Below, piece by piece: positions 24,426-33,343 of a stretch of 64,000 bases of DNA (within the stretch, counting starts at the first letter, position 1; the number at the start of each line of letters is the position of its first letter). Under the pieces are notes generated by a model that saw only the letters and a list, made by a program, of their open reading frames with translations, was not told the DNA's origin and did not search any database. Source of the DNA: Pyrofollis japonicus (GTDB taxonomy: Archaea > Thermoproteota > Thermoprotei_A > Sulfolobales > Pyrodictiaceae); the NCBI RefSeq assembly GCF_033097485.1, contig NZ_AP028634.1, positions 62,001-126,000 on the forward strand, given 5' to 3'. The position numbers and the translations under genes were made by a program.

Positions 24426-26474
24426 TTACCTATTGACAATAGTCGTGTTTGTCGGGATGTAGGGGTCACCGCCTCCCGGCGAACCAGGCTCATAACCCAC
24501 AGTCATATAGTACTCTACAAAGAGTGGTTTGAACCCTGTTGCAACATTTGGCAATACATTGAGACTACGTTTATAAACCTCGACATAGGTGCTACTAAAC
24601 CCCATTTCCCATTGTGCTATTCCATGAATTTGTAGTACTAGATTCGAGCCGTGCGCTTGGAGAACTGTAATCTGTAAAGAGTTTTGAACAAGTTCAACAA
24701 CTGTTAGAGCAGCAGACGCATAGGGCGATAATTGTACCGCTCTGGTGAATTCTGAGAAGAGGTCGATTGCACCCTTTATGAATCCGAGGGCTTGTAGCAT
24801 CTTTCCGAGCGATGGGAAATAGTAGCTTATTGTGTCACCACAGAACCCGCTTAGACTTGTATCCCAAGCCCATGTCATATCATAGTAGAATCCGTTCTCG
24901 TACTTATCGTAGCTAACATAGTCGCTAAAGGTCTCGTATAAGGCCGCGTCTCCCCAAAGAACCTTATCATCGCCGGGTATTGTATCGGTTATGTCTTTCC
25001 TTTCTGGATTTAAGTAATCTATGTCCAGGTATATGCTTGGTACAAAGATTACTGCCGGCTTGACCACCCAGTAGTCGCCATAAGTGCTTATATCAACTAC
25101 GGTTATCGCTAAGTCGCCGAGCATACCCGGACCAATAGCAGAGTTAAGGACTATACATTTCCTAGGCTTTTGTATATTGATGTACGCAGGTGTACCGTTT
25201 TTGTTTCGTATTTGTGCCTTCTCTTGATGAGCTATAGTTATGAACCCGAATAGTGACAAGCCATTGACAGTCTTGTCGGCACTACTATATGCATATGATA
25301 TCGATGCTTCAATGTACTTTGAATAAGGGTTGTTTTTGTTGTAGTCTGCGGTTAGGCATATTGCGGGTATTGTTTCCTCGGTTACGGGTATGTCTGTGTC
25401 CTGCCACATGTAGTACTTGTATAGACCTGCTCGGTAATGGGCTAGGTCTGTTAGGAACTCACTCATAGGCCTTATGAGCCATGCTTTGCCTCCCTTTTCT
25501 TCCCCGTCTGCGGCGGTTATGTATGCGAAGCGGAGTGCTTGCTCAAGGCTATACATGTTCTTGTCTATGTAGTAGACTTTGCTGAAGTGCTGGGTATAGA
25601 TCTTCCACAGCCTGTCTATGTCGCTGCTTGGCGCTGGGCCTCCATTGTCGAGTCTTATCCTGCTATACCACTCGCTCGGAGCAGGCTTGCTGCTTAGGTC
25701 GTAGAGGTCTTTGTTGTAGACCTCGTAGTATATCCCTGGGTAGCCTGGCTCAGGGCTCCAATACTCTACACCGAGCCTCGGCCCCGGCAATGCTCTGCCG
25801 TGGAGTATCTCTTGCACAGACACCACTGCGTTGTCTATCGCCTTGCCGAAGTCTATGGGGTAGAGTCTCAGCTGCTTGACAACGATCACTCCGCCGCCAT
25901 AGACGCTCTCAAGCAGCTTGGAGGGGTTCTTGTCTGCGAGTTCGTACGCCTTATCACGGCTCATCCCGGGGTTCTTGGAGAGTAGGAGTCTTATAGGGCT
26001 AAGCGTCACGCCGCCAATATACTCCTTGCCGTCCGGGGTATAGAGGACGGCGACTAGGCTCATTACTGGCAGGGAGTGGCTCCACAGCTTCTCAGCCGGG
26101 GAAAGGCTAGCAGGGCTCCTCGACGCAGCGTTGTAGAGTTTGCTCCACGCTGAAAGCGCTTTCCCCCTGTCTATCTCCAAGCTTATAGTCTTCTTAGAGC
26201 CCCCGATCGTAGCTACTCTGAAAGCCTCCACGCCTCCATGGGGATAGGGGAGATGTGTTTCCAGAAGCAGCACCGAGCCATTCATGGATCCAAGGCTTTC
26301 CCAGCCCTCACCGGTATAGACAAGCGCCTTATCAAGGTCGACGACCAGGCTTACCACGTGGCCCCGCTGAAACCAAGGCAGAGAAACACTAAGGATGAAT
26401 ACACTGATGAAAACAATGATAACTATTGCTACGATTACTGCAAGCTTGAAGGCCCTAAAACGTTGACTCAGCAT
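24426..26474 (-). CDS. Very large secreted protein of unknown function
   Basis: 682 aa, ATG start. An N-terminal hydrophobic helix (LAVIVAIVIIVFISVFILSV) serves as signal or anchor. The rest is aromatic-rich, beta-type extracellular sequence with no recognised domain (for example VEYWSPEPGYPGIYYEVYNK, and a late GFYYDMTWAWDTSLSGFC). Only a few cysteines occur. The N-terminal half has the GC-rich codon use of the genome, whereas the C-terminal half (about 24426-25370) is noticeably AT-richer, as if the gene were assembled from two sources. Convergent with the MBL gene, 22 bases between them. Confidence 0.6.
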   Translation of the reverse strand: MLSQRFRAFKLAVIVAIVIIVFISVFILSVSLPWFQRGHVVSLVVDLDKALVYTGEGWESLGSMNGSVLLLETHLPYPHGGVEAFRVATIGGSKKTISLEIDRGKALSAWSKLYNAASRSPASLSPAEKLWSHSLPVMSLVAVLYTPDGKEYIGGVTLSPIRLLLSKNPGMSRDKAYELADKNPSKLLESVYGGGVIVVKQLRLYPIDFGKAIDNAVVSVQEILHGRALPGPRLGVEYWSPEPGYPGIYYEVYNKDLYDLSSKPAPSEWYSRIRLDNGGPAPSSDIDRLWKIYTQHFSKVYYIDKNMYSLEQALRFAYITAADGEEKGGKAWLIRPMSEFLTDLAHYRAGLYKYYMWQDTDIPVTEETIPAICLTADYNKNNPYSKYIEASISYAYSSADKTVNGLSLFGFITIAHQEKAQIRNKNGTPAYINIQKPRKCIVLNSAIGPGMLGDLAITVVDISTYGDYWVVKPAVIFVPSIYLDIDYLNPERKDITDTIPGDDKVLWGDAALYETFSDYVSYDKYENGFYYDMTWAWDTSLSGFCGDTISYYFPSLGKMLQALGFIKGAIDLFSEFTRAVQLSPYASAALTVVELVQNSLQITVLQAHGSNLVLQIHGIAQWEMGFSSTYVEVYKRSLNVLPNVATGFKPLFVEYYMTVGYEPGSPGGGDPYIPTNTTIVNR

Positions 26475-26709
26475 TTAAGAGCCTAACCCCATGTAGCCAA
26501 GACAGTAATGTATATGAGGATAATAAATAAGCATTTATTTTCAGCTACGCTATTTAAATCCATTATATAAGTACAGAGCACTAATACGGCAGACTAATGG
26601 AACACTCACTAACTCATTCAAAAAGTTTTTGTCTAGTTAGTATATAGTGATATATATATCTGAGTATATAATAAAATGTATTATCGTGGATAGAAAAGGG
26701 TGTTCACTA

Positions 26710-28059
26710 GTGGAGAATAAGGTAAAGAATATCCTTGTTTTATCAATAGTAGTTGTTGCGGCCTTTGCCATAATGCATTCCGTCCTTGCCAGCGACGAAG
26801 CACAAGTTATCATAAATAACTGGTTAAAAGGAAAGCCAAAGATGCTGGTAAAGCTTGAGATAGATCTTCCAAGTATAAATGCAGATAAATGCATAGTGCA
26901 TGTGAGAAGATTTCCATCTATTTATAATCCTACAAAAGACGGTTATACAGAGCCGATATACACGGGTACTCATAAACCCGGGAGCAGGGTCATAGTTAGT
27001 AAGATCCTCAACGCGTATGTGACAAAATACACTCTTGATAAGAAGACTAATGAGCTTCGTGTAGGCTACTATGAGCCCCAAGAATTCCTTGTCCTTGTAA
27101 ATTGCCTAAAGAATGGGAAGCAAGTATATAAGTGGGGTAAAATAGTAGAAGTCTACCCCAAGAGTATAATCTATACAAAGAAAATAGCTGTTCAAGCTAA
27201 CCAGTTATTAATGAACCAACGTCAATCACACAAGTTCAATAAAACAACCCATATCCGGGCCATAAGTAGAGGAGGATTAAACCCTAGTATAACGGATTCT
27301 GCTTCTACAGATCCCTTTAAATGCAGCATAGTCATCCAAGAAGAAGGAACAGACTACAAGAAGGGATATTGTCTTACGTGGGTAAAGGGGCCTTATTTAT
27401 ATTCTATTGAAGGACTAACTACAAAGTTTTGCTTAGATAGTAGACCACCAAAATCAGCTGTCTATCTTGAAGCTTTCGAGGATCTTGATGCAGGAATATT
27501 TTTAAGGCCAGAAAGCGATGTTGAATGGAGCTCTGCTGGGAAGAAATTAGTGCCTTCGCAGATTGAGATTAGCCAGCACTGTCCTTCGCTGACTGGTAAC
27601 CACAAGGAAGAGATATACTTCTGGACAGAATACATATATGAATGGAGTGTATACTATTGTGATAGCTTTAGCGGTATATGTTACGAATACTGGCTTTTAT
27701 ACCCCTACATGATAAGAGGAATTGCAAAAGCCTCAGACTTAGGCATTACTCCATATCCTGAAGACTATGTACCTCCAAGCAATTTACCACCATATGCTAA
27801 TCCAGGCTATTATGTTGATAAGATCTATTTTGGCCAGTATGGAGCCTACCAAAGCGACGTAAGCCTATCCGGTATTACTGTGACTGTTACCTATTCTAAT
27901 GTATGGTCTGCATCACTTACGATACACTTTTATAAGGCTGGTAGAGACGATAACCAGTATACAACGCCATACGTCTATGTAGAGTATACAAGGTTCTTCT
28001 ATTGGTGGTTTAAAGACAATGATCCAATGACTTATGAAGTACTGTTTTCGCCAGGATAG
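26710..28059 (+). CDS. AT-rich secreted protein, paralogue A
   Basis: 449 aa from the GTG at 26710, which puts a clean signal peptide (NILVLSIVVVAAFAIMHSVL) at the N-terminus; the frame itself is open from 26647. The C-terminal 250 residues are clearly related to the protein at 29485-30495: both have GPYLYSxEG, LTGNHK, CDSFSGICYxYW, HFYKA and a final FYWWFKD...LSPG/FSPG ending. Paired cysteines suggest disulfides in an extracellular protein. The gene is far more AT-rich than average and is followed by an oligo-T terminator. No known family recognised. Confidence 0.6.
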   Translation: MENKVKNILVLSIVVVAAFAIMHSVLASDEAQVIINNWLKGKPKMLVKLEIDLPSINADKCIVHVRRFPSIYNPTKDGYTEPIYTGTHKPGSRVIVSKILNAYVTKYTLDKKTNELRVGYYEPQEFLVLVNCLKNGKQVYKWGKIVEVYPKSIIYTKKIAVQANQLLMNQRQSHKFNKTTHIRAISRGGLNPSITDSASTDPFKCSIVIQEEGTDYKKGYCLTWVKGPYLYSIEGLTTKFCLDSRPPKSAVYLEAFEDLDAGIFLRPESDVEWSSAGKKLVPSQIEISQHCPSLTGNHKEEIYFWTEYIYEWSVYYCDSFSGICYEYWLLYPYMIRGIAKASDLGITPYPEDYVPPSNLPPYANPGYYVDKIYFGQYGAYQSDVSLSGITVTVTYSNVWSASLTIHFYKAGRDDNQYTTPYVYVEYTRFFYWWFKDNDPMTYEVLFSPG

Positions 28060-28068
28060 TAAGAAACA

Positions 28069-28101
28069 TTTTGTATTATTTTTAATTATTTTTTTTAATT
28101 T
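28069..28101 (+). terminator. Oligo-T terminator after paralogue A
   Basis: Repeated T runs (ATTTTTAATTATTTTTTTTAA) begin 10 bases after the stop codon at 28059, the form of an archaeal intrinsic terminator. Confidence 0.6.
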
Positions 28102-28153
28102 AAATAATGAGATTATATCAATTATTGTTTGCTATTCCTTTGCTGAGTAGGAG

Positions 28154-28354
28154 TCAAATGGCCTCACGGGGCGACGTGGGTGTGTATCCTAGTTGAGAGG
28201 CGAGCCTCATAGCCATGTCTAGTATTGCTTGTACTTGTAGCATGTGGATCACTGCTAGCTCTTCGACCCAGCTCTGTAGCCCCTTCTCTGCGAGCTCGTC
28301 TAGCTTAGCAGTCATCTCGGCTACTGTCGTAGCCAGCCTGGCCAGTACACCCAT
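28154..28354 (-). pseudogene. Truncated HEPN (DUF86-like) gene
   Basis: 66 aa. The sequence matches the first half of DUF86-type HEPN proteins (helix TTVAEMTAKLDELAEKGL, then HMLQVQAILDMAMRLASQLG and TSPREAI) and then stops. Full family members are about 110-140 aa and carry the Arg-x4-6-His motif in the missing half. Directly after the stop the DNA becomes the AT-rich tract next to paralogue A, so the gene was probably cut by an insertion or rearrangement. It starts six bases after the end of its MNT partner, the usual operon order for this subgroup. Confidence 0.6.
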
Positions 28355-28360
28355 ATCGCT

Positions 28361-28807
28361 CTAGCCCCGCCACCTCCGCCTAGCCGCCTCAACGGCGGTC
28401 TCAACTAGTCTTAGCTTCTTGGCTGCGATCTCGTAGTCCCAGCAAATCATTACACGTCTGAGTAACCACTCCTTGGCGGCCCCTTTCTCTTCTTCGTAGA
28501 CTATTACGCCGCGTCTCCAAGCGCTACGAATAATAGGGCAAGGCGTATCTGGTTCTGCTTCAACAACGTCTACGAGGGAATAATCAATGCCTAGTGCATC
28601 GGCTACGGCTGTCACGACTCTTATCCTCCACTCGCTGCCTCCCTTCCCGCCCCTGTGCTTTACAAGGAGGTCTACATCCCTGCCCTCTCCGCGCTCAGCT
28701 AGACTACCGAAAACAACAACCCATTCAGCCTCTAAGCTTCTCCAATCAAGCCTCCGAAGACTCTCCGCAACTTCTCGGAGCCTTAGCATCGCGTCCCCTG
28801 CTCCCAC
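28361..28807 (-). CDS. Minimal nucleotidyltransferase, partner of a truncated HEPN
   Basis: 148 aa. N-terminal helix, then WVVVFGSLAERGEGRDVDLLV (GS motif and D-x-D metal site, near residues 31-48) and IDYSLVDVVEAE with the third acidic residue. The C-terminal part EWLLRRVMICWDYEIAAKKL resembles the extension seen in MNT proteins paired with DUF86. The active-site residues are intact although the HEPN partner is shortened. In complete systems MNT neutralises HEPN. Confidence 0.75.
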   Translation of the reverse strand: MGAGDAMLRLREVAESLRRLDWRSLEAEWVVVFGSLAERGEGRDVDLLVKHRGGKGGSEWRIRVVTAVADALGIDYSLVDVVEAEPDTPCPIIRSAWRRGVIVYEEEKGAAKEWLLRRVMICWDYEIAAKKLRLVETAVEAARRRWRG

Positions 28808-28898
28808 GATTGCTTGTGAGGGGGTCTGGGAATCAAAATATGCCTCCCGAGCCGCTAAGGAGGCAAGCCTAACCTGGTTTAGGCATGCCAGGCTAGCG

Positions 28899-29375
28899 TT
28901 AGCATGTTTCGTTTTTCGTAGTCAGCTGGGGGGCCCCGGGGACGGACGAGGCTATTCCGATTAAGGCGTGGACGCAGCGCTCTATAGATCCTGGTTTGCA
29001 GAGGAAGAGGTGCGTAGGAGCAATCTTGTCGTCGGTGGAGCCGGCGCCTCTTCCAACGGGCTCTAGTAGCCTAGAGGAGGCAGCGGCGAGTGCTAGCCAC
29101 GGCTCTGCTCTGGGGGAGCAAAGCTGCTCCCCTGGGACATGGACTGCGAGGAGGGGCTCCGCGCCGGGCAGGGATAGGAGGCGGTCAATGTGCCAGTGCA
29201 TTTTCTTGCGCTTGCCGCAGAGATGGCGGCGCAGCCTAGCCCCTAGCCCACCGGGGCCACAGGCGCTCCCGATGTAGACGTAGAGCCCGGGTCCTAAGCA
29301 AAGACTCTCCTTGCCAAGCCTCGTGCAAGCCTCGTCGCGGAGGCTGAAGAGGAGCAGGTAGACGCCAACGCTCAC
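28899..29375 (-). CDS. DUF123 (GIY-YIG-like) domain protein
   Basis: About 158 aa from the GTG at 29375; the frame is open to 29483 but the first 36 residues there look non-coding (Cys/Arg-rich). The DUF123 pattern is clear: GVYLLLFSL, GPGLYVYIGSACGPGGLGAR, LRRHLCGKRKKMHWHIDRLL. This small archaeal domain is also found fused to endonuclease III in some species and resembles GIY-YIG nucleases (the YVYIGSA segment). A nucleic-acid role is inferred from that. The end contains a Cys residue (NETC). Confidence 0.8.
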   Translation of the reverse strand: MSVGVYLLLFSLRDEACTRLGKESLCLGPGLYVYIGSACGPGGLGARLRRHLCGKRKKMHWHIDRLLSLPGAEPLLAVHVPGEQLCSPRAEPWLALAAASSRLLEPVGRGAGSTDDKIAPTHLFLCKPGSIERCVHALIGIASSVPGAPQLTTKNETC

Positions 29376-29484
29376 GCCAAGGTCATCTCCGCGAGCCGCT
29401 ATTCTCGGAGATGGAATATGCCGGGGACAAGCCCTTCTTTTACACCTTCTTTTACAGTTACTTGAATCGAGAAAAGGATGCAAC

Positions 29485-30495
29485 TTATCCCGGCGAGAGT
29501 ATCATCTCATAATTCGTCATGTCCCCGTCTTTGAACCACCAGTAAAAACTCCTGGTGCTAATCCTTCTCACGCGTGGCGATGTATGTATTATGTCGCAGA
29601 TAACCGCCTTGTAGAAGTGCACTGCTAGCCCTATGGACCATTTGTCGGGGTACGTGACTATGATCGGAGTAATTGCCAGGGGGATATCGCTTTCAAAATG
29701 TTGTCCAGGTATGCAGAAGGAGTACTCGCCTGAGCCACCACTATACATGGCGTATGGTGGTAGCTTGCCCAACGCTGTACTACTTGGGGGAGTATAGTTC
29801 TCTGGGTGCTGCCTAGCGCCTAGCTGGGTGGCAGTCGCTACGCCTGCTATCTCGACGGGGTATAGTCTCCAGTACTGGTAGCAGATTCCCGAGAAGCTGT
29901 CGCACCACGCGGTGCCCTCCTCGTAGGCGAATCTTACGTGGAAGTAGACTCTGTCCTTGTGATTACCGGTCAAAGGGAGTGTGCAGCCGGACTCGCTTGC
30001 GGTCACCGGTCTCTTTCCTGCATGGCTTAGCACAGCGGAACCGTTCTCCGGGAGCAGTAGTACCGGCGCTAGGCCGGCGAACTCCTCGAAGTAGAGGGTC
30101 GTGTAAAAGCTCTGACCATATATGCAGAACTGTATGCTCACCCCCTCAAGGGAGTAGAGGTAGGGGCCGCCAATCCATGCATCACAATATCCTCTTTCAT
30201 GGTCATACTCCTTCTCGGTGATAACGATGCGGCACTCGAATATCTTGCCAGAATAGTTCTGGCTATCGCCGACTCCTTGAGCAAGCCTAGTGGTAATAGT
30301 GTTGAGAGATGTCCCTGGCTCCCCGTTTAGAGACGAATTTAGAGACGAATATAGGTCTCTGTGCCATTCTGTGGCTCCTTTCCCGGCTAAGCTATTTGCC
30401 CACAGTGATGCATTGCTTGCGGCGATTAGGGCGTAGACAGAGGCGAAGACTGCGAGAACGATGAATAATGCTCTGATGGCTTTGGGAACGCTCAT
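29485..30495 (-). CDS. Secreted protein, paralogue B
   Basis: 336 aa. Signal peptide ALFIVLAVFASVYALIAASN at the N-terminus, then an extracellular domain that aligns end to end with the C-terminal part of the 26710-28059 protein: GPYLYSLEG, LTGNHKDRVYF, CDSFSGICYQYW, VHFYKA, and a final SFYWWFKDGD...LSPG. It lacks paralogue A's N-terminal 170-residue domain. Unlike paralogue A its codon use is GC-rich, like the host genome. The function is unknown; conserved cysteines and aromatic residues suggest a stable extracellular fold. Confidence 0.65.
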   Translation of the reverse strand: MSVPKAIRALFIVLAVFASVYALIAASNASLWANSLAGKGATEWHRDLYSSLNSSLNGEPGTSLNTITTRLAQGVGDSQNYSGKIFECRIVITEKEYDHERGYCDAWIGGPYLYSLEGVSIQFCIYGQSFYTTLYFEEFAGLAPVLLLPENGSAVLSHAGKRPVTASESGCTLPLTGNHKDRVYFHVRFAYEEGTAWCDSFSGICYQYWRLYPVEIAGVATATQLGARQHPENYTPPSSTALGKLPPYAMYSGGSGEYSFCIPGQHFESDIPLAITPIIVTYPDKWSIGLAVHFYKAVICDIIHTSPRVRRISTRSFYWWFKDGDMTNYEMILSPG

Positions 30496-30647
30496 ATGCT
30501 ATCTAGCCACCACATATATAGTCTTAAAGCGCTCCATATATACCTATTGATGCCGTCCTTGGCAAGGTGAATGTGCGATGCATAGTAATGGCCGCGGGAC
30601 CGGCAAGAAGAAGAGCCAAGGCCTTGGCGCGAAGGCTGCGAGTAGAC

Positions 30648-31229
30648 TTATGGTTGTCTCGCTAGCCTCTCCTCCAGCTTCTTGAGGATCTCTTCATGCG
30701 TGTCGGTCCAAGCGTCTTTTCCTCTAAGTGCTGGCCTAAGCTTTTCTCGAACGATCTTCGCTAGGCGGTTGAGGAGGTAAATGATATCGTATACTGCTTC
30801 TTCGCGCCTAGTGTACTTGCTTAGCTCGGCTTCGGGATCCGGGCCGTGGTATTGATAGTCGTGCAGGTCTAGGGCTGTATTAGTATAGGGCGCGTAGTTC
30901 TCGTAACCAATCCCTTCTATGAGCTGGCCTAGATACTTCAGCCGAGTACTCGGTATTCTAGTCAGACCTTTCTCTGCGAGCCAAGAGCGCTCCTCCGCCC
31001 TCTTCAGCATGTCTAGTATCTTGTTTTTCTCCAGTGCCAGTATTGATGCTGTTAGAGCCCTCCATGCCTGGAATGCTTTGCCTGCAGCGTTCCGCGTATA
31101 GCCTTTTTCAAGAAACTCTACGGCTAGTAATGCCTCAGCAAGCGCTTCCAGTACGCGGGCAGAGGCATAGCCTACAAGGTCCTTCTTAGGCTTAGGCAGC
31201 GGCTTCTCCAATACCTCTGCGGTGACCAT
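30648..31229 (-). CDS. PaREP1-family protein
   Basis: 193 aa, all helical. It carries the PaREP1 pattern: ARVLEALAEALLAVEFLEKG, AAGKAFQAWRALTASILA, then a central Tyr-rich segment (YAPYTNTALDLHDYQYHG) and a C-terminal basic helix. PaREP1 proteins are abundant in Thermoproteota genomes, often in many copies, and are thought to belong to the HEPN fold group. No nucleotidyltransferase lies next to it. This is the second PaREP1 gene in the window and, unlike 3307-3789, has no DNA-binding domain. Confidence 0.7.
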   Translation of the reverse strand: MVTAEVLEKPLPKPKKDLVGYASARVLEALAEALLAVEFLEKGYTRNAAGKAFQAWRALTASILALEKNKILDMLKRAEERSWLAEKGLTRIPSTRLKYLGQLIEGIGYENYAPYTNTALDLHDYQYHGPDPEAELSKYTRREEAVYDIIYLLNRLAKIVREKLRPALRGKDAWTDTHEEILKKLEERLARQP

Positions 31230-31365
31230 GCTCCCTCTCTACCATCCTTTTAGGAAAAGAGATGTTCCTATAATAGGGTTGCCGAGCTACGCCTTAGGGA
31301 AAAATGGTGTACAAAATGGAAAGGGTAGACGAGTATAGTGTCCCGGGGGTTCTGGGGAAAAAGGC

Positions 31366-32547
31366 TTACTTGGGGTGGTATAGTCTGTTGAGGTAGCTCT
31401 GCTCCCATCTGTCCTTCTGCTTGGTGTAGTCCTTCTTCGGCACTGGGTCCTTGCTCGGCTTTGGCGGCTTCGTTGTGAAGTTGAGGCCGAACTGTACGCT
31501 CTCGGTCTCCAGCTTGCCCTCGAGGTTGCCGAGGTATGCCCAGCCTACGAAGGTGTATTGTACGCTGTAGGGCTCGGCGCCTGCGCCTAGGTCTTCTAGG
31601 AGCTTGTTGGCTGTGAATAGGGCGCTCTCGTAGGCTATCTCCTGGTTCTTGGGGAATGGTAGCTTGGCTGCGTCGCCGGCACCGTATACGTCGTCGTACT
31701 TAGGGCTCCTCGTGTCCTGTGGGCTCCTCACCTCGAACCACTTCTCGCCCAGGCCTGCCTCCTCTATGAACTTTGGCGCCCTGTTGGGCTCCAGCATTGC
31801 GAGTATCGTGTATTCTAGTTTCTCGCCATCGTTGAGCACTACGTAGTCTGGGCCGACCTCTACAATCTGCCTGCTGGTTATGAGCTCAATGCCTGCCTTC
31901 TCGTACCTCTCCTTTATCACGTCAGCGATTACTGGCGGCTGCGGCTTGTCGTTCGCATCAACGTGGATGATCCTGAAGTTCTCCCTTACGCCGCGGTGCT
32001 TGAGCACAGTATAGATAGCCATCGCTGTCTCTGCTGGTGCTGGTGCACAGCGATATGGCTGCGGAGGAGCATAGACTATTACGGTGCCCTTGGTCGCAGT
32101 CCATATTCTCTGCTTGAGAACGTCTACGCGTCCCGGCTCGTAGACCGTTGCGTTCCTATACCAGTTCTCCCTGTATCCCTCGATGCTGCTGCCGTCAAAC
32201 ACTACGCCTGGAGCAACTACCAGGTAGTCGTAGGTGACCTTCCTCGTTACCGGTGTCCTTGTTGGAGCCTCTGCTACCTCTACTACTCTCTCCGCCGGAT
32301 CGATCCTCACAACGTTTCCGAAGACGAAGTTAATGCCCTTGGCTGCTGCCTCCTCGTAGCCACGTATCATTCTGTCATAGCTCTGCTCGTTGGTTAGTAG
32401 TAGGGGCCTGCTGGGACCAGTCATGTAGAACGGATCCTTTGTTATCACAGTTACGTCTACAAGGTCCTTTGCCTTGTCGAATACTGCGTGGGCTACACCC
32501 ATACCTGCTATGCCGCCACCTATTATCACGAGCCTCTTCTTCGCCAT
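31366..32547 (-). CDS. SQR/FCSD-like FAD flavoprotein with a single cysteine
   Basis: 393 aa, ATG start. FAD motif [16 protein letters not shown] (residues 8-23), the YDYLVVAPG segment, the conserved [14 protein letters not shown] (Cys167), and the [19 protein letters not shown] contact place it with sulfide:quinone reductases and flavocytochrome c sulfide dehydrogenases. Those enzymes use a pair of redox cysteines; here Cys167 is the only cysteine in the whole protein. It may therefore oxidise sulfide by a different route or act on another substrate. No membrane helix except possible C-terminal amphipathic segments. Confidence 0.8.
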   Translation of the reverse strand: MAKKRLVIIGGGIAGMGVAHAVFDKAKDLVDVTVITKDPFYMTGPSRPLLLTNEQSYDRMIRGYEEAAAKGINFVFGNVVRIDPAERVVEVAEAPTRTPVTRKVTYDYLVVAPGVVFDGSSIEGYRENWYRNATVYEPGRVDVLKQRIWTATKGTVIVYAPPQPYRCAPAPAETAMAIYTVLKHRGVRENFRIIHVDANDKPQPPVIADVIKERYEKAGIELITSRQIVEVGPDYVVLNDGEKLEYTILAMLEPNRAPKFIEEAGLGEKWFEVRSPQDTRSPKYDDVYGAGDAAKLPFPKNQEIAYESALFTANKLLEDLGAGAEPYSVQYTFVGWAYLGNLEGKLETESVQFGLNFTTKPPKPSKDPVPKKDYTKQKDRWEQSYLNRLYHPK

Positions 32548-32825
32548 ACGCTACACCCCTACGACTTGAACGCGTGTTTCTGTATCAGCCGTGTAAGGAG
32601 TGTAACCGAAGATTTACGGGAGGCCTAAAAGCGTTACGGCTACTAAGTAGTAACGAAAACAATTTTTACTAGGCACGGCATTAAACTAAAAGTATCTGCA
32701 GGGAAAGAAACAATTATATACAATTCTATGTGGCCCTGCTTCCTCAAACTATGAGTGGATAAGCAGAAAGGGGTCTGCAAAAACACCTAGGCGATACATC
32801 TAGGGGCACTAGGAGGGACGAGAAC

Positions 32826-33302
32826 ATGGTGGAGGAAGGGGTCGCGCGAATAGGCGGTGATATCGAGGACGAGATAACCCCTGAGGAGGAGCAAGGCATA
32901 CCGGGCCATGCAGGGAAGAAGGAGTGGGCCAAGAGGCTTCAGAGCTTCCTCCGGGAATCAGGTATAAGCTTTGAGGCAGAGGGCGAGGCAACCAGGATAC
33001 ACCTAGGCATGCTCAGCGTAGAGGTCACGGAGGCCGGTGAAACGGGCTATGCAGTAGTAATAACTATTCCTCTTCCCGGTTCAAGCAGTGATGCAGAGGA
33101 CGAGGAGGCGGCAAAAGCATACATGGATGCGCTCAAGGTGCTGGCACGCCTAGGTGCCGATGAGATACGGTACGAGCTAGACACCGACATGCCGGGGTAT
33201 CCGGTGCTTCGCGCAGTAATCGAGTATAGCAATCCTGACGATCTCGCCTCAAAGCTTATTGAAGCCCTCAAGCCCTTTGCTAAGGGAGAGCAAGCCGACT
33301 GA
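32826..33302 (+). CDS. Hypothetical acidic protein, 158 aa
   Basis: ATG start with GGAGGGACGAG upstream. A disordered acidic N-terminus (residues 1-35) precedes a mixed alpha/beta domain: KRLQSFLRESGISFEAEGEA, MLSVEVTEAGETGYAVVITIPLP, then a helix and IRYELDTDMPGYPVLRAVIEY. The alternating strands and helix recall small crenarchaeal domains of unknown function. No family recognised. Divergent from the SQR-like gene across 278 bases that contain AT-rich promoter sequence. Confidence 0.6.
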   Translation: MVEEGVARIGGDIEDEITPEEEQGIPGHAGKKEWAKRLQSFLRESGISFEAEGEATRIHLGMLSVEVTEAGETGYAVVITIPLPGSSSDAEDEEAAKAYMDALKVLARLGADEIRYELDTDMPGYPVLRAVIEYSNPDDLASKLIEALKPFAKGEQAD

Positions 33303-33343
33303 GCTGCCTCCCTGAAGGCTTCGCGGAGAGTAGATAATAGACA

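Noticed and set aside
26647-26709. Upstream GTG for paralogue A
   Set aside because: The later GTG places the signal peptide at the N-terminus.
28899-29483. Extended start (ATG at 29483) for the DUF123 protein
   Set aside because: The first 36 residues are Cys/Arg-rich and unlike the family; the GTG at 29375 gives the normal length.
30578-30685. Small plus-strand frame with ribosome site overlapping the PaREP1 gene end (35 aa, basic)
   Set aside because: It overlaps a real gene on the other strand, is very short, and resembles no family; the GGTGA site could be chance.
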